This document shows positions 26,866-34,951 of a stretch of 64,000 bases of DNA, piece after piece. How positions within the stretch are numbered: the stretch's first letter is position 1; the number at the start of each line of letters is the position of its first letter. The position numbers were made by a program, and so were the translations under genes. The notes beneath the pieces are model-generated. The model worked only from the letters and a program-made list of their open reading frames with translations. It was not told where the DNA came from and made no database searches. This DNA is from Gammaproteobacteria bacterium. GTDB taxonomy: Bacteria; Pseudomonadota; Gammaproteobacteria; Steroidobacterales; GCA-2729495. The stretch covers positions 22,110 to 86,109 of the forward strand of contig JAJFJS010000080.1 in NCBI GenBank assembly GCA_021773815.1. The letters run 5' to 3'.

Positions 26866-27612
26866 ATGAGTTTGCAGATCGAGTATGCGGAGCTGAGCCT
26901 GATCGGCGGCCGCGAAGAGAATCAGGATCGCGTGCTGGTGGCGACCGGCAACGATGCGGCGCTGGTCGTCGTCATCGACGGCATGGGGGGGCATTCGGAC
27001 GGCGCCCGCGCGGCGGAGGTTGCGAGCCAGACCATCGGCCAGGCGTTTGAGCAGATTTCTCATCCCGTCTTCGACCCTCAGGGATTCATGCACCTGGCGA
27101 TCGGCCAGGCGCACCGCAACCTCGTCGCCCTCGGCGACGGTCTCAGTGTCGAGGTGCGGCCGCGGGCGACCTGTGTGACCTGTCTCGTGCAGGACGGGGC
27201 AGCCTTCTGGGGGCATGTCGGCGACAGCCGCCTGTACCTGATCCGCGGCCGAAAAGTGCTGGATCGCACGCGCGATCACAGCCATGTCGAGTTGCTGCTG
27301 CAGGAAGGTCTGATCACCGAGGAAGAGATCATCGACCACCCGATGCGCAACTTCGTCGAGTGTTGTCTCGGCGGCGACGTCACGTTGCCGGGCATGAACA
27401 TCACCAACCAGAAGAAACTGCAACCCGGCGATACGCTGCTGGCATGCACGGACGGCTTCTGGTCTGGGCTGACGGACGAGGCCATCGGCGAGCTCGGCAG
27501 CGCGGAGCGACCGCTGGCGGACGAGTTGCAACGCCTCGGCGAACTCGCGGTCCGAACCTCCGGGCAATTTGCCGACAACACATCGGCCGTCGCCTTGCGC
27601 TGGCTGGGATGA
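26866..27612 (+). CDS. PP2C family protein serine/threonine phosphatase
   Basis: Metal-dependent phosphatase of the bacterial PppA/Stp type. The 248-residue protein has the PP2C motifs in order: GGREENQDR near residue 14, VVIDGMGGHSDG near 38, GHVGDSRLYLIR near 115, LLACTDGFW near 190 and DNTSAVAL at the end. The metal-binding Asp residues are all present. It lies divergent from yicC and ahead of rph. No partner kinase is in the window. Substrates are unknown. Confidence 0.93.
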   Translation: MSLQIEYAELSLIGGREENQDRVLVATGNDAALVVVIDGMGGHSDGARAAEVASQTIGQAFEQISHPVFDPQGFMHLAIGQAHRNLVALGDGLSVEVRPRATCVTCLVQDGAAFWGHVGDSRLYLIRGRKVLDRTRDHSHVELLLQEGLITEEEIIDHPMRNFVECCLGGDVTLPGMNITNQKKLQPGDTLLACTDGFWSGLTDEAIGELGSAERPLADELQRLGELAVRTSGQFADNTSAVALRWLG

Positions 27613-27648
27613 GCCATCGATGACCGGGCGAGACGACCAAAGGACGAG

Positions 27649-28401
27649 ATGATGAGTACAGGGACGACCAAACGACCGAGCGGAAGAACGAGCGACGCGA
27701 TGCGACCGGTGCGTTTCGAACCGGGCTACACGATGCATGCGCCCGGATCGGTGCTGGCCGAGTTCGGCGACACGCGGGTCCTGTGCACGGCGAGCATCGA
27801 GGCAAGCGTACCGCGGTTCCTGCGTGGCAAGGGCAGCGGATGGGTCACGGCCGAATACGGGATGTTGCCCGGTGCGACGCACAGCCGATCAGCGCGCGAG
27901 GCGAGCCGCGGCCGACAATCAGGCCGTACGCAGGAAATCCAGCGGCTGATCGGCCGGTCGTTGCGTGCCGTCATTGACCTTGAGGCGCTCGGCGAGCGCA
28001 CGATCACGCTGGACTGCGATGTGCTGCAGGCCGACGGCGGCACCCGGACCGCTTCGATTTCCGGCGCCTGGGTCGCACTGATGCTGGCCATTGACGGGCT
28101 GCGTCGTGAGCGACGGCTGGCCAGTGATCCGTTGCACGGGCAAGTCGCTGCCGTGTCCGTCGGGATCTACAATGGCGCCCCGGTGCTGGACCTGGACTAT
28201 GCCGAAGACTCGATGGCCGAGACGGACATGAATGTCGTCATGAAAGATGCGGCGACATTTATCGAGGTGCAGGGCACCGCTGAGGGCCACGCCTTTCGGC
28301 GCGAGGAGCTCGATGCGTTGCTCGACCTGGCGACGGCCGGCATCCATGATATCCAGGCGGCGCAAAACCTGGCGCTGGATGCGTGGCGAGCAGCGCAATA
28401 G
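27649..28401 (+). CDS. rph: Ribonuclease PH
   Basis: Phosphate-dependent 3'-5' exonuclease that trims tRNA 3' ends. The 250-residue protein has [57 protein letters not shown] and [15 protein letters not shown] in the expected order, and [13 protein letters not shown] with the catalytic Asp. The first two codons are ATG ATG, and the second has the better spacing to AGGACGAG. It lies 73 bases upstream of rdgB. Confidence 0.97.
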   Translation: MMSTGTTKRPSGRTSDAMRPVRFEPGYTMHAPGSVLAEFGDTRVLCTASIEASVPRFLRGKGSGWVTAEYGMLPGATHSRSAREASRGRQSGRTQEIQRLIGRSLRAVIDLEALGERTITLDCDVLQADGGTRTASISGAWVALMLAIDGLRRERRLASDPLHGQVAAVSVGIYNGAPVLDLDYAEDSMAETDMNVVMKDAATFIEVQGTAEGHAFRREELDALLDLATAGIHDIQAAQNLALDAWRAAQ

Positions 28402-28474
28402 CAAAGCGTGACCGGTTACGGCGTCGAGCCGCCGGTTTCTCGTCCCAATATTAATCTGCTGAACGGTTAATCCT

Positions 28475-29116
28475 GTGAACACCATCGAGACCGGGACGGA
28501 TACGCGGACGGGCCAGGACCGGCGCCGCGTGGTACTGGCGACGGGCAACCGGGGCAAACTGCGCGAATTGCAGGCGCTGCTGGGCACGGCGTACGAACTG
28601 GTGCCGCAGTCCGACCTGGGCGTCATCGATATCGAAGAGACCGGCACGACGTTCACCGAGAACGCGTTGCTCAAGGCACGGCATGCAGCCGCGACTACCG
28701 GCCTGCCGGCGATTGCCGATGATTCCGGGCTTGAGGTCGACGCACTGGACGGTGCGCCCGGGGTCCGGTCCGCGCGCTACGCCGGCGTCGCCGCAACGGA
28801 TGCCGACAACAACGCGAAACTGCTCCGGGCGCTCGACGGGTTGCCGGCCGCTGCGCGAACGGCCCGGTTTCGCAGCGTCATCGTTTATGTCGCCGCTGCC
28901 GATGATCCCGAGCCGTTGATTGCCGAGGGCGTCTGGGCGGGACGGATCCTCGATGCGCCGCGCGGCGCGGGCGGGTTCGGCTACGACCCATTGTTTTTCG
29001 ACGGCGCGGCCGGCGGCACGGGCGCGGAACTCGAGCCGGCCGCGAAGAACCGCGTCAGCCATCGCGGCCATGCGGCGCGGCAACTCGGTGCGCTGCTCAC
29101 CGAGCGGGGTCGGTGA
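28475..29116 (+). CDS. rdgB: XTP/dITP pyrophosphatase (RdgB/HAM1 family)
   Basis: House-cleaning enzyme that hydrolyses non-canonical purine nucleoside triphosphates (XTP, dITP, ITP). The 213-residue protein has LATGNRGKLRELQ near residue 23, ADDSGLEVDALDGAPGVRSARYAG near 82-105 with the catalytic Asp, and GFGYDPLFF followed by SHRGHAARQL. The start is GTG, and the first 20 residues are not conserved, so a later start is possible. The next gene is not hemW as in E. coli but the DnaA-box region and rpmE. Confidence 0.95.
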   Translation: MNTIETGTDTRTGQDRRRVVLATGNRGKLRELQALLGTAYELVPQSDLGVIDIEETGTTFTENALLKARHAAATTGLPAIADDSGLEVDALDGAPGVRSARYAGVAATDADNNAKLLRALDGLPAAARTARFRSVIVYVAAADDPEPLIAEGVWAGRILDAPRGAGGFGYDPLFFDGAAGGTGAELEPAAKNRVSHRGHAARQLGALLTERGR

Positions 29117-29133
29117 TGGAATCTGGACTGAGT

Positions 29134-29347
29134 TTATGCACAACGGACCGGGTTTTCCGTAATTTCATACGGATATGGCCCCGGAGGTTAGATCGTTTAC
29201 CGTATATGAGCCATAAGTATTTGTTTTATATCGGAAACAAGAATTTGGTTAAATCTTATGCAAAATAGGGTTTTTCCTTGCTTGGCCGGTTCTTAGCGTC
29301 GGATCGCCAATATCATCCACAGAGTTATCCACACTTTTTGTGGATAA
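29134..29347. promoter_or_regulatory. Cluster of DnaA boxes with adjacent AT-rich stretch
   Basis: The 324-base gap between rdgB and rpmE holds TTATGCACA (29134-29142), TTATCCACA (29325-29333) and its inverted copy TGTGGATAA (29339-29347). All three match the TTATNCACA consensus. One-mismatch boxes are TTATGCAAA (29256-29264) and TCATCCACA (29313-29321). The inverted perfect pair is separated by five bases. Between them lies an AT-rich stretch (about 29195-29275), unusual in this window. It may be a chromosomal origin, a DnaA-titration site, or DnaA control of rpmE. The inverted pair could also fold as a hairpin, but no U-tract follows. Confidence 0.65.
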
Positions 29348-29440
29348 TGCCGACCCGCTTGCGAGTCCTTCCGGCAGGCGTTATCCTTCCGCGCCCTTTC
29401 GCACAGTTCGCCGCTGCCTCAGCCAGTCGAGAAACAAACA

Positions 29441-29641
29441 ATGAAGCCCGAAATCCATCCGTCGTACCAGGAAATCAAGGTCGTTTGCAGCTGCGGCAAC
29501 GAGTTTCAGACTAAGTCCACGCTGACCGGCGAACTGCATATCGACGTGTGTTCGTCGTGCCATCCGTTCTACACGGGGACGCAGAAGATTGTCGATACCG
29601 CGGGTCGGGTCGACAAGTTCCGCCGCAAATACGGTATGTAG
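29441..29641 (+). CDS. rpmE: 50S ribosomal protein L31
   Basis: Large-subunit ribosomal protein of the intersubunit bridge. The 66-residue protein has the zinc-binding form: Cys at 16 and 18 (CSCG) and the [10 protein letters not shown] motif with Cys37 and Cys40. It ends [12 protein letters not shown]. The zinc-containing form is the one usually replaced by a cysteine-free paralogue under zinc starvation in other bacteria, and no such paralogue lies here. Confidence 0.97.
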   Translation: MKPEIHPSYQEIKVVCSCGNEFQTKSTLTGELHIDVCSSCHPFYTGTQKIVDTAGRVDKFRRKYGM

Positions 29642-29683
29642 GCTGCGCTGATCCGTCCGCTCGAGGCTGCCCGCACGGGTGCC

Positions 29684-29736
29684 GGGGTTGTAGGGGATAA
29701 CCCCACCTGTGCAGATTTTGCTGCGTCACTTATAAT
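29684..29736 (+). promoter_or_regulatory. Hairpin after rpmE and gltA promoter -10
   Basis: GGGGTT (29684-29689) and AACCCC (29699-29704) form a short stem downstream of rpmE, without a U-tract. A perfect -10 hexamer TATAAT lies at 29731-29736, and the matching -35 position (29708-29713, TGTGCA) is poor. Transcription from here would leave a leader of about 165 bases before the gltA ATG, in which I see no further element. Confidence 0.45.
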
Positions 29737-29905
29737 AGCCCGCCCCTCCCTTGGGATGATGAGCTCGAGGCCCTGTCTCGCGCCGGTTCCGTGTCGTCCT
29801 GTTCGTCGGTCTGTCGCGGACTGATCAGGCTCAGGAATTCATTACGCAAGTACCGGGCGCAGGTGGGGGATGCCGCGTGTCCATACAGGAGCCGAACAAA
29901 CGACT

Positions 29906-31201
29906 ATGAGTGCGAAAACCTTTCAGCTGAACGATTCTGAGACGGGCAAGACGGTTGATCTGGAGGCCCGGCCCGGCACCGTCGGCCCCGGTGTTCTGGA
30001 CGTACGTTCCCTGTATGCGTCAACCGGAAAATTCACGTATGACCCGGGCTTTGCGGCAACGGCTAGCTGCGAGAGCGGCATCACCTATATCGACGGCACG
30101 AAAGGTTTATTGATGTACCGGGGCTACCCGGTCGAGCAACTCGCTGCAAACAGTTCGTTCCTCGAAGTCTGTTACCTGTTGCTGTACGGCGAACTGCCGA
30201 CGGGCGACGAACTGGCGAAATTCGACGACACCGTGCGTATGCACACGATGCTCAACGAGACGATGCTGCGCCTGTTCAACGGGTTCCATCATGACGCGCA
30301 TCCGATGGCGATGGTCGCCGGCGTCGTCGGCTCGATGTCGGCGTTTTATCACGACACGACGGATATCCATGATCCTCGCCATCGCGACATCTTTGCGCAT
30401 CGAATCCTGGCCAAGATGCCGACGATTGCCGCCGCGGCCTACAAGCACACGATGGGTCAGGCATTCATGTATCCGCGTAACGACCTGAATTACGCGGAAA
30501 ACCTGTTGCACATGTTCTTCGCCGTGCCGGCGGAGAGCTACGAAGTCGATCCCGTATCCGCCGAGGCTCTGGATCTGCTGTTCATCCTGCATGCCGATCA
30601 CGAGCAGAACTGCAGCACGTCGACGGTCCGCATGGCGGGTAGTTCGGGCACCAATCCTTACTCGGCTATCGCTGCCGGGATCGCGGCCCTGTGGGGTCCG
30701 GCGCACGGGGGCGCCAACGAGGCGGTGCTGAACATGCTCGAACACATCGGTTCGGTCGATCGTATCGAGAAATATGTCGCCAAGGCCAAGGACAAGGATG
30801 ATCCGTTCCGGCTCATGGGCTTCGGCCACCGCGTGTACAAGAATCACGATCCGCGTGCGACGATCATTCGCGGCGCCTGTCACAAGGTGCTCGAAAAGAT
30901 CGGCCGCACCGATTCCCCGTTGTTCGAGCTCGCGCTGAAGCTCGAGGAAATCGCACTTCGGGACGAGTACTTCATCGAGAAGAAGCTCTACCCGAATGTC
31001 GATTTCTATTCCGGCATCATCTACCGGGCGCTCGGCATCCCGACATCGATGTTTACCGTGATGTTCGCCATCGCGCGAACTGTCGGCTGGGTTTCTCACT
31101 GGCGGGAAATGATCGTCGATCCGGACACCCGTATCGGGCGTCCGCGCCAGCTCTATATCGGCCCAACGGCCCGCGACTACGTCGACGTCGACAAGCGTTA
31201 G
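29906..31201 (+). CDS. gltA: Citrate synthase
   Basis: Condenses oxaloacetate and acetyl-CoA at the entry of the TCA cycle. The 431-residue protein is close to E. coli type II GltA. It has [22 protein letters not shown] near residue 43, [15 protein letters not shown] near 225, the catalytic His in [10 protein letters not shown] near 262, [14 protein letters not shown] near 303, and the catalytic Asp in NVDFYSGI near 362. I start it at [10 protein letters not shown]. An upstream in-frame ATG adds twelve unconserved residues, though the CAGGAG upstream of MSAK is rather far (about 14 bases). Confidence 0.97.
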   Translation: MSAKTFQLNDSETGKTVDLEARPGTVGPGVLDVRSLYASTGKFTYDPGFAATASCESGITYIDGTKGLLMYRGYPVEQLAANSSFLEVCYLLLYGELPTGDELAKFDDTVRMHTMLNETMLRLFNGFHHDAHPMAMVAGVVGSMSAFYHDTTDIHDPRHRDIFAHRILAKMPTIAAAAYKHTMGQAFMYPRNDLNYAENLLHMFFAVPAESYEVDPVSAEALDLLFILHADHEQNCSTSTVRMAGSSGTNPYSAIAAGIAALWGPAHGGANEAVLNMLEHIGSVDRIEKYVAKAKDKDDPFRLMGFGHRVYKNHDPRATIIRGACHKVLEKIGRTDSPLFELALKLEEIALRDEYFIEKKLYPNVDFYSGIIYRALGIPTSMFTVMFAIARTVGWVSHWREMIVDPDTRIGRPRQLYIGPTARDYVDVDKR

Positions 31202-31209
31202 CCGCTTTT

Positions 31210-31233
31210 CCGCTGCCGCGATCGCGGCAGCGG
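31210..31233. terminator. Palindrome between convergent gltA and hypothetical gene
   Basis: A perfect 24-base palindrome with half-site CCGCTGCCGCGA lies in the 33-base gap between two convergent genes. It would form a strong stem, but the tract after it (TTCAG on the plus strand) is a poor U-run. A bidirectional, possibly factor-assisted terminator is the likely role. Confidence 0.5.
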
Positions 31234-31234
31234 T

Positions 31235-31840
31235 TCAGTCGAGCAGCGCCTCGACCTCACGGATCCCCGCGCGCTGCATCGGCTTGCCGTCGACCGGACT
31301 CAGCGGCGCGTGGCGGCGATGCTTTTCCGCGAACACGGTCGCAGAGCAGTAGAAATCTTCCGTCCTGAACCGGTACCCGGGGAACGGCTCGGGCACGCCG
31401 GGACGAAAACGGTGGCGTAACTGCGTGTGACGGTGGTCGAAACCCATGGCGTCGAGCGTAGCGCCGACGGCCTCATGCGCATCGCTGAACAGGTGCAGGT
31501 CTATGGCGGAAAAATCGGTCGCGGTGCCGCTCAGCACCGGCCCGACGAGCCGCGCATGATAAATTTCCAGCGCGCGCAAGATCGACAGGGCCGCGCCGCG
31601 CAGTTCGCAGAGTAGCGCCGGCTGGTCTGCCGCATGAAAAATGCGAATGCGTTCGGCGAGCGCGCGGTTGATTTCCTCGTTGCTCGGTAGCGGCGTGCCG
31701 CCGGTCGGCAGGCCGAGGCGCTCCACGGCTTTTGCCTTGGCGCTGCGGAAATCGGCCAGACCTTCCTCCTGGATAATGCGCGCCGCTTCGTTGGCGACGG
31801 AAGCGCGCCGGTTATCGGGCCGAAGACGAGCTCGTTTCAT
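31235..31840 (-). CDS. Conserved-looking hypothetical protein downstream of mrcA
   Basis: A 201-residue soluble protein that I cannot assign firmly. The N-terminal half is helical (SVANEAARIIQEEGLADFRSAKAKAVERLG). The middle has FHAADQPALLCELRGAALSILRAL, and then LSGTATDFSAIDLHLFSDAHEAV, which resembles the GS-x-DxD region of a nucleotidyltransferase in a degenerate form. The C-terminal part is rich in His and Arg. Its ATG shares a base with the mrcA stop (TGATG), so the two are translationally coupled. Confidence 0.8.
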   Translation of the reverse strand: MKRARLRPDNRRASVANEAARIIQEEGLADFRSAKAKAVERLGLPTGGTPLPSNEEINRALAERIRIFHAADQPALLCELRGAALSILRALEIYHARLVGPVLSGTATDFSAIDLHLFSDAHEAVGATLDAMGFDHRHTQLRHRFRPGVPEPFPGYRFRTEDFYCSATVFAEKHRRHAPLSPVDGKPMQRAGIREVEALLD

Positions 31841-34518
31841 CAGAAAATATCTTCTTCAGCGGAATTGGTGCCGCCGGCAAAGCCGAGCGCGGAACCGGCC
31901 CCGGTCGGCTGTCGTTCCGGCACCTGGCCTTCGCGGAAAAGCTCGAATATCGCGCCCACGTAGCCGGCCGGTGCCAGCAGACCGGTTTCCGGGACGATGC
32001 GCGCCGTAATAATGCCCGGCGGGCGCGGGATCGTCGCGTCACCGGTGCCGTCGAGCGCCACCTGCATGAAATATTTCCAGATCGGCAAAGCGGTGCGGCT
32101 GCCTTCTTCGCCGGCGCCCAGTGAGCGGTCTTCGTCGAACCCGACCCATGCGGTGGCGACGAGGTCGCCGTTGAAGCCGCTGAACCAGGCGTCGCGACGG
32201 TCATTGGATGTGCCGGTCTTGCCGGCCAGGTCGGGGCGGCCGAGTGAGCGGGCGCGCCGCCCGGTGCCGCGCTGGATGACGTCGCGCATCATGTCGTAAA
32301 CCAGGTACGCGTTTTCCGCCGTGATGATACGTGCCGGCGGCCGGCCGGCGGAGGCAAAAAACACGGGCGTGTCGTCGCGAGCGGGTCGCCAGTTCAGGCC
32401 GTGCTGAATCATTGCGTCGATACCCGGATACCGCGGGATCTCCGTACCGACCGGTGAGTCGACGAGCGGTTCGTCAGCCATCGTGTCGTGCATTGGATCG
32501 GAAACAGCGGCAGCAACCGGCGTCGGGGTTGCTGTCGGCGTTGCTTGCGATGTTGCGGCGGCGAATTCGAGGTTATTGACGGCCGGCTCGGGCAGCGGTT
32601 CGCAGGCGCGACAGGCCAGCGCCGCATCCGCCTGAAAAACCATGTTGCCGGCCGAGTCAAGAACCCGGTCGATCAGGTAGGGGTCGGTCCGGAATCCGCC
32701 GCTGGCGAACGCCGCATAGCCGGCGGCTACCTCGGCCGGCGACGCGCCGCCGCTGCCGAGTGCCAGCGAAAGGTCCCTGGGCAGGGCACTCGGCGGCAGC
32801 CCGAACGGTTCGAGATGCCGGATCGCGGCGCCCAGCCCGGTGCCGCGGAGTATCCGCACCGAAACGAGGTTCAGGGATTTGACCAGCGCCTCGCGCATGC
32901 GCGTCGGGCCGTGGAAACGGCGGGAATAGTTTTCCGGGCGCCATGCCTCTTCGAGATTGGAGTCGTTGAAAACGACCGGTGCATCGTTGATCAGCGTGGC
33001 AGTCGTAAAACCGTTGTCCAGCGCCGCGGAATAAATGAATGGTTTGAACGAAGAACCCGGCTGGCGCTTGGCCTGTACGGCGCGGTTGAACTTGCTGGCG
33101 GAGAAATCGAAGCCGCCGGTCAGCGCCACGGTCGCGCCGTCATGCGGATCGAGCGCGACGAAAGCGCCCTGAACGAGCGGGGTCTGCGCCAGTTTCCAGC
33201 CCTTGTCGGTATGGAACACCTGGATCACGTCGCCGGCCGAGACCATGGCATCTATGGATTTCGGGGCGTCACCGATGACGTCGTCGGTGACGAAGGGACG
33301 CCAGCGCATGTTGTCCCAAGGCACGGAAACGCGGCCGATGTCGTGTACATAAAGGTGTGCGGTGTTGTCTGCATCAGTTATGAGTACGATCGCGTGGCGC
33401 AGGTTTTCCAGCCGCGGATAGCGGCTCAGCAGCGTATCGAGTTCGGCATTGCCTGGCATCATGGCGGCGCCCGGCTCATCGTCGTTCGGCTCATTACCAG
33501 TGGGGAACTCGAGGACGCCGCGTTCCACCGGGCCGCGATAGCCGTGCCGTCGGTCGTATTCAAGCAGTGCGGTGCGCACTGCGCTGTCAGCGGCGCGCTG
33601 TAGTTTCGAATCGATGGTCGTGATCACCCGGTAGCCGTCCGTGTAGACGTCCAGCCCGTAGCGGGCGACCATTTCCGCGCGCACCATCTCGGTGACGTAT
33701 GGCGCGTCCAGCTCGACCCGGGGCCCGTACAGATGCGACTCCATCGGCAAATCCAGAGCCCGTGTGTATTCGTCGCGCGTGATGAAATCGAGCTCGAACA
33801 TGCGTCGCAGTACATAAGCGCGTCGCTCGGTGGCCCGCTCGATATCCCGAATCGGGTTCAGCGCGGATGGTGCTTTCGGCATGCCCGCGATCGTCGCGGC
33901 CTCGGCGACGTTCAGCTCGGCGAGCGACTTGCCGAAATAGACCTCGGCGGCGGCGGCGACACCGTAGGCGCGCTGGCCCAGAAAGATCTTGTTCAGATAA
34001 AGCGTCAGTATCTCCTGCTTGGAGAACTCGCTCTCGATCTGCACGGCCAGGATCAGCTCCTTGGCCTTGCGCACGAACGATCGTTCACGGGTCAAAAAGT
34101 ATACGCGCGCGAGTTGCTGTGTGATCGTGCTGCCGCCCTGACTGCGCGAGCCCGTGCGGGCCAGGTTGAACGCGGCGCGCATGATGCCCTGGTAATCAAA
34201 CCCCGGATGCTCGAAGAACCGGTCGTCTTCGGCGGCGAGGAAGGCATTGATAACGACCGCGGGAATCTCATCGTAGGCGGCCGGCGTGCGTCGTTTCTCG
34301 CCGATCTGCGCCATGAGCCGGCTGTCGCGCGTGTAAATGCGCAGCGGTGTCTGCAACTCGACGTTGCGCAGCGTCTCGGCCGAAGGCAGGCTCGGCGCGA
34401 GGTAGAAATAGGCGCCTGCGATAACCGTGAGCACGAGCATAATGCCAGTGATCGCCAGGGCGCCCACCAGCGGCAGGAATCGAGAGAGTTTGCGAGCCGT
34501 CATCTTGTGGATCCGCAT
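31840..34518 (-). CDS. mrcA: Penicillin-binding protein 1A
   Basis: Bifunctional peptidoglycan glycosyltransferase and transpeptidase anchored in the inner membrane. The 892-residue protein has a membrane anchor at about residues 15-38, the GT51 motif EDDRFFEHPGFDYQGI near 95-110 and GGSTITQQLAR. The transpeptidase domain has the active Ser in PGSSFKPFIYSA, SLN and KTGTS (about residue 768). Length fits PBP1A. It is divergent from the pilus operon, the common arrangement in gammaproteobacteria. Confidence 0.95.
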   Translation of the reverse strand: MRIHKMTARKLSRFLPLVGALAITGIMLVLTVIAGAYFYLAPSLPSAETLRNVELQTPLRIYTRDSRLMAQIGEKRRTPAAYDEIPAVVINAFLAAEDDRFFEHPGFDYQGIMRAAFNLARTGSRSQGGSTITQQLARVYFLTRERSFVRKAKELILAVQIESEFSKQEILTLYLNKIFLGQRAYGVAAAAEVYFGKSLAELNVAEAATIAGMPKAPSALNPIRDIERATERRAYVLRRMFELDFITRDEYTRALDLPMESHLYGPRVELDAPYVTEMVRAEMVARYGLDVYTDGYRVITTIDSKLQRAADSAVRTALLEYDRRHGYRGPVERGVLEFPTGNEPNDDEPGAAMMPGNAELDTLLSRYPRLENLRHAIVLITDADNTAHLYVHDIGRVSVPWDNMRWRPFVTDDVIGDAPKSIDAMVSAGDVIQVFHTDKGWKLAQTPLVQGAFVALDPHDGATVALTGGFDFSASKFNRAVQAKRQPGSSFKPFIYSAALDNGFTTATLINDAPVVFNDSNLEEAWRPENYSRRFHGPTRMREALVKSLNLVSVRILRGTGLGAAIRHLEPFGLPPSALPRDLSLALGSGGASPAEVAAGYAAFASGGFRTDPYLIDRVLDSAGNMVFQADAALACRACEPLPEPAVNNLEFAAATSQATPTATPTPVAAAVSDPMHDTMADEPLVDSPVGTEIPRYPGIDAMIQHGLNWRPARDDTPVFFASAGRPPARIITAENAYLVYDMMRDVIQRGTGRRARSLGRPDLAGKTGTSNDRRDAWFSGFNGDLVATAWVGFDEDRSLGAGEEGSRTALPIWKYFMQVALDGTGDATIPRPPGIITARIVPETGLLAPAGYVGAIFELFREGQVPERQPTGAGSALGFAGGTNSAEEDIF

Positions 34519-34557
34519 TCGACAGAATGTCCCTATTCGAAAAGCGGAGCTAATCCC

Positions 34558-34586
34558 TTGCCAACAACGAGTCGATTATGCATATT
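34558..34586 (+). promoter_or_regulatory. Promoter of the riboswitch-pilMNOPQ transcript
   Basis: TTGCCA (34558-34563) and CATATT (34581-34586) are spaced by exactly 17 bases. Transcription would begin near 34593, right where the riboswitch sequence starts, which supports the assignment. Confidence 0.6.
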
Positions 34587-34590
34587 AGCC

Positions 34591-34722
34591 GCGGTTTTTG
34601 GGCAAACTCGCTGAAAGGCGGGGACGCAAAGCCACCGGTCTAAGGGATTGCAACGGCTGTGACGATGTGGGATGTCGCGGCGGGGAATCGGGTCCTAAGA
34701 CAGCGGGGCTGCCGATGTGCCG
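34591..34722 (+). promoter_or_regulatory. Class I cyclic di-GMP riboswitch (GEMM-I)
   Basis: The conserved landmarks of GEMM-I appear in order. GGGCAAAC lies at 34600-34607, a GAAA tetraloop in CTGAAAGGCG at 34611-34620, and GGGACGCAAAGCC at 34621-34633, which includes the tetraloop receptor. Then come ACCGGTCTAA (34634-34643), a longer P3 arm, CCTAAGACAGCGGGG (34694-34708) and GCCGATG (34711-34717). The base matching Vc2 G20 is G and that matching C92 is C, the pattern for c-di-GMP rather than cyclic GMP-AMP. A GC-rich hairpin (about 34719-34735) follows without a U-tract, so the expression platform is unclear. pilM begins about 230 bases downstream. Confidence 0.88.
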
Positions 34723-34856
34723 GGCCGGCGGGGCCCGCGGCAGTCGCTTCTGTCCTTTCGGATTTTCCCGTATCGCACGATTTCCCGCTTGGGCGCAACG
34801 CCCGGCCCGAATCCGGTGGCAAGAGTATCGGATGGAAAAGTGTGAAGTAGTCATGG

Positions 34857-34884
34857 TTGCTTTATATCCAGTACGATATATAGT
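34857..34884 (+). promoter_or_regulatory. Possible internal promoter before pilM
   Basis: TTGCTT (34857-34862) and TATAGT (34879-34884), 16 bases apart, lie in an AT-rich part of the pil leader, downstream of the riboswitch. If active, transcripts from here would escape c-di-GMP control. The -35 matches only in part. Confidence 0.4.
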
Positions 34885-34951
34885 TAAATCGGCTAGCTAA
34901 GGCGCTTGACCATATTTTTTACGCAAGCTGCGGACTTAGAAGGGAAAAAAT

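Noticed and set aside
28402..28474. Small gene between rph and rdgB
   Set aside because: Only 73 bases, with no start and ribosome site pair giving a sensible peptide.
34591..34722. Cyclic GMP-AMP variant (GEMM-Ib) riboswitch
   Set aside because: The position that is usually A in the GMP-AMP class is G here, favouring c-di-GMP. Binding tests would be needed to be certain.
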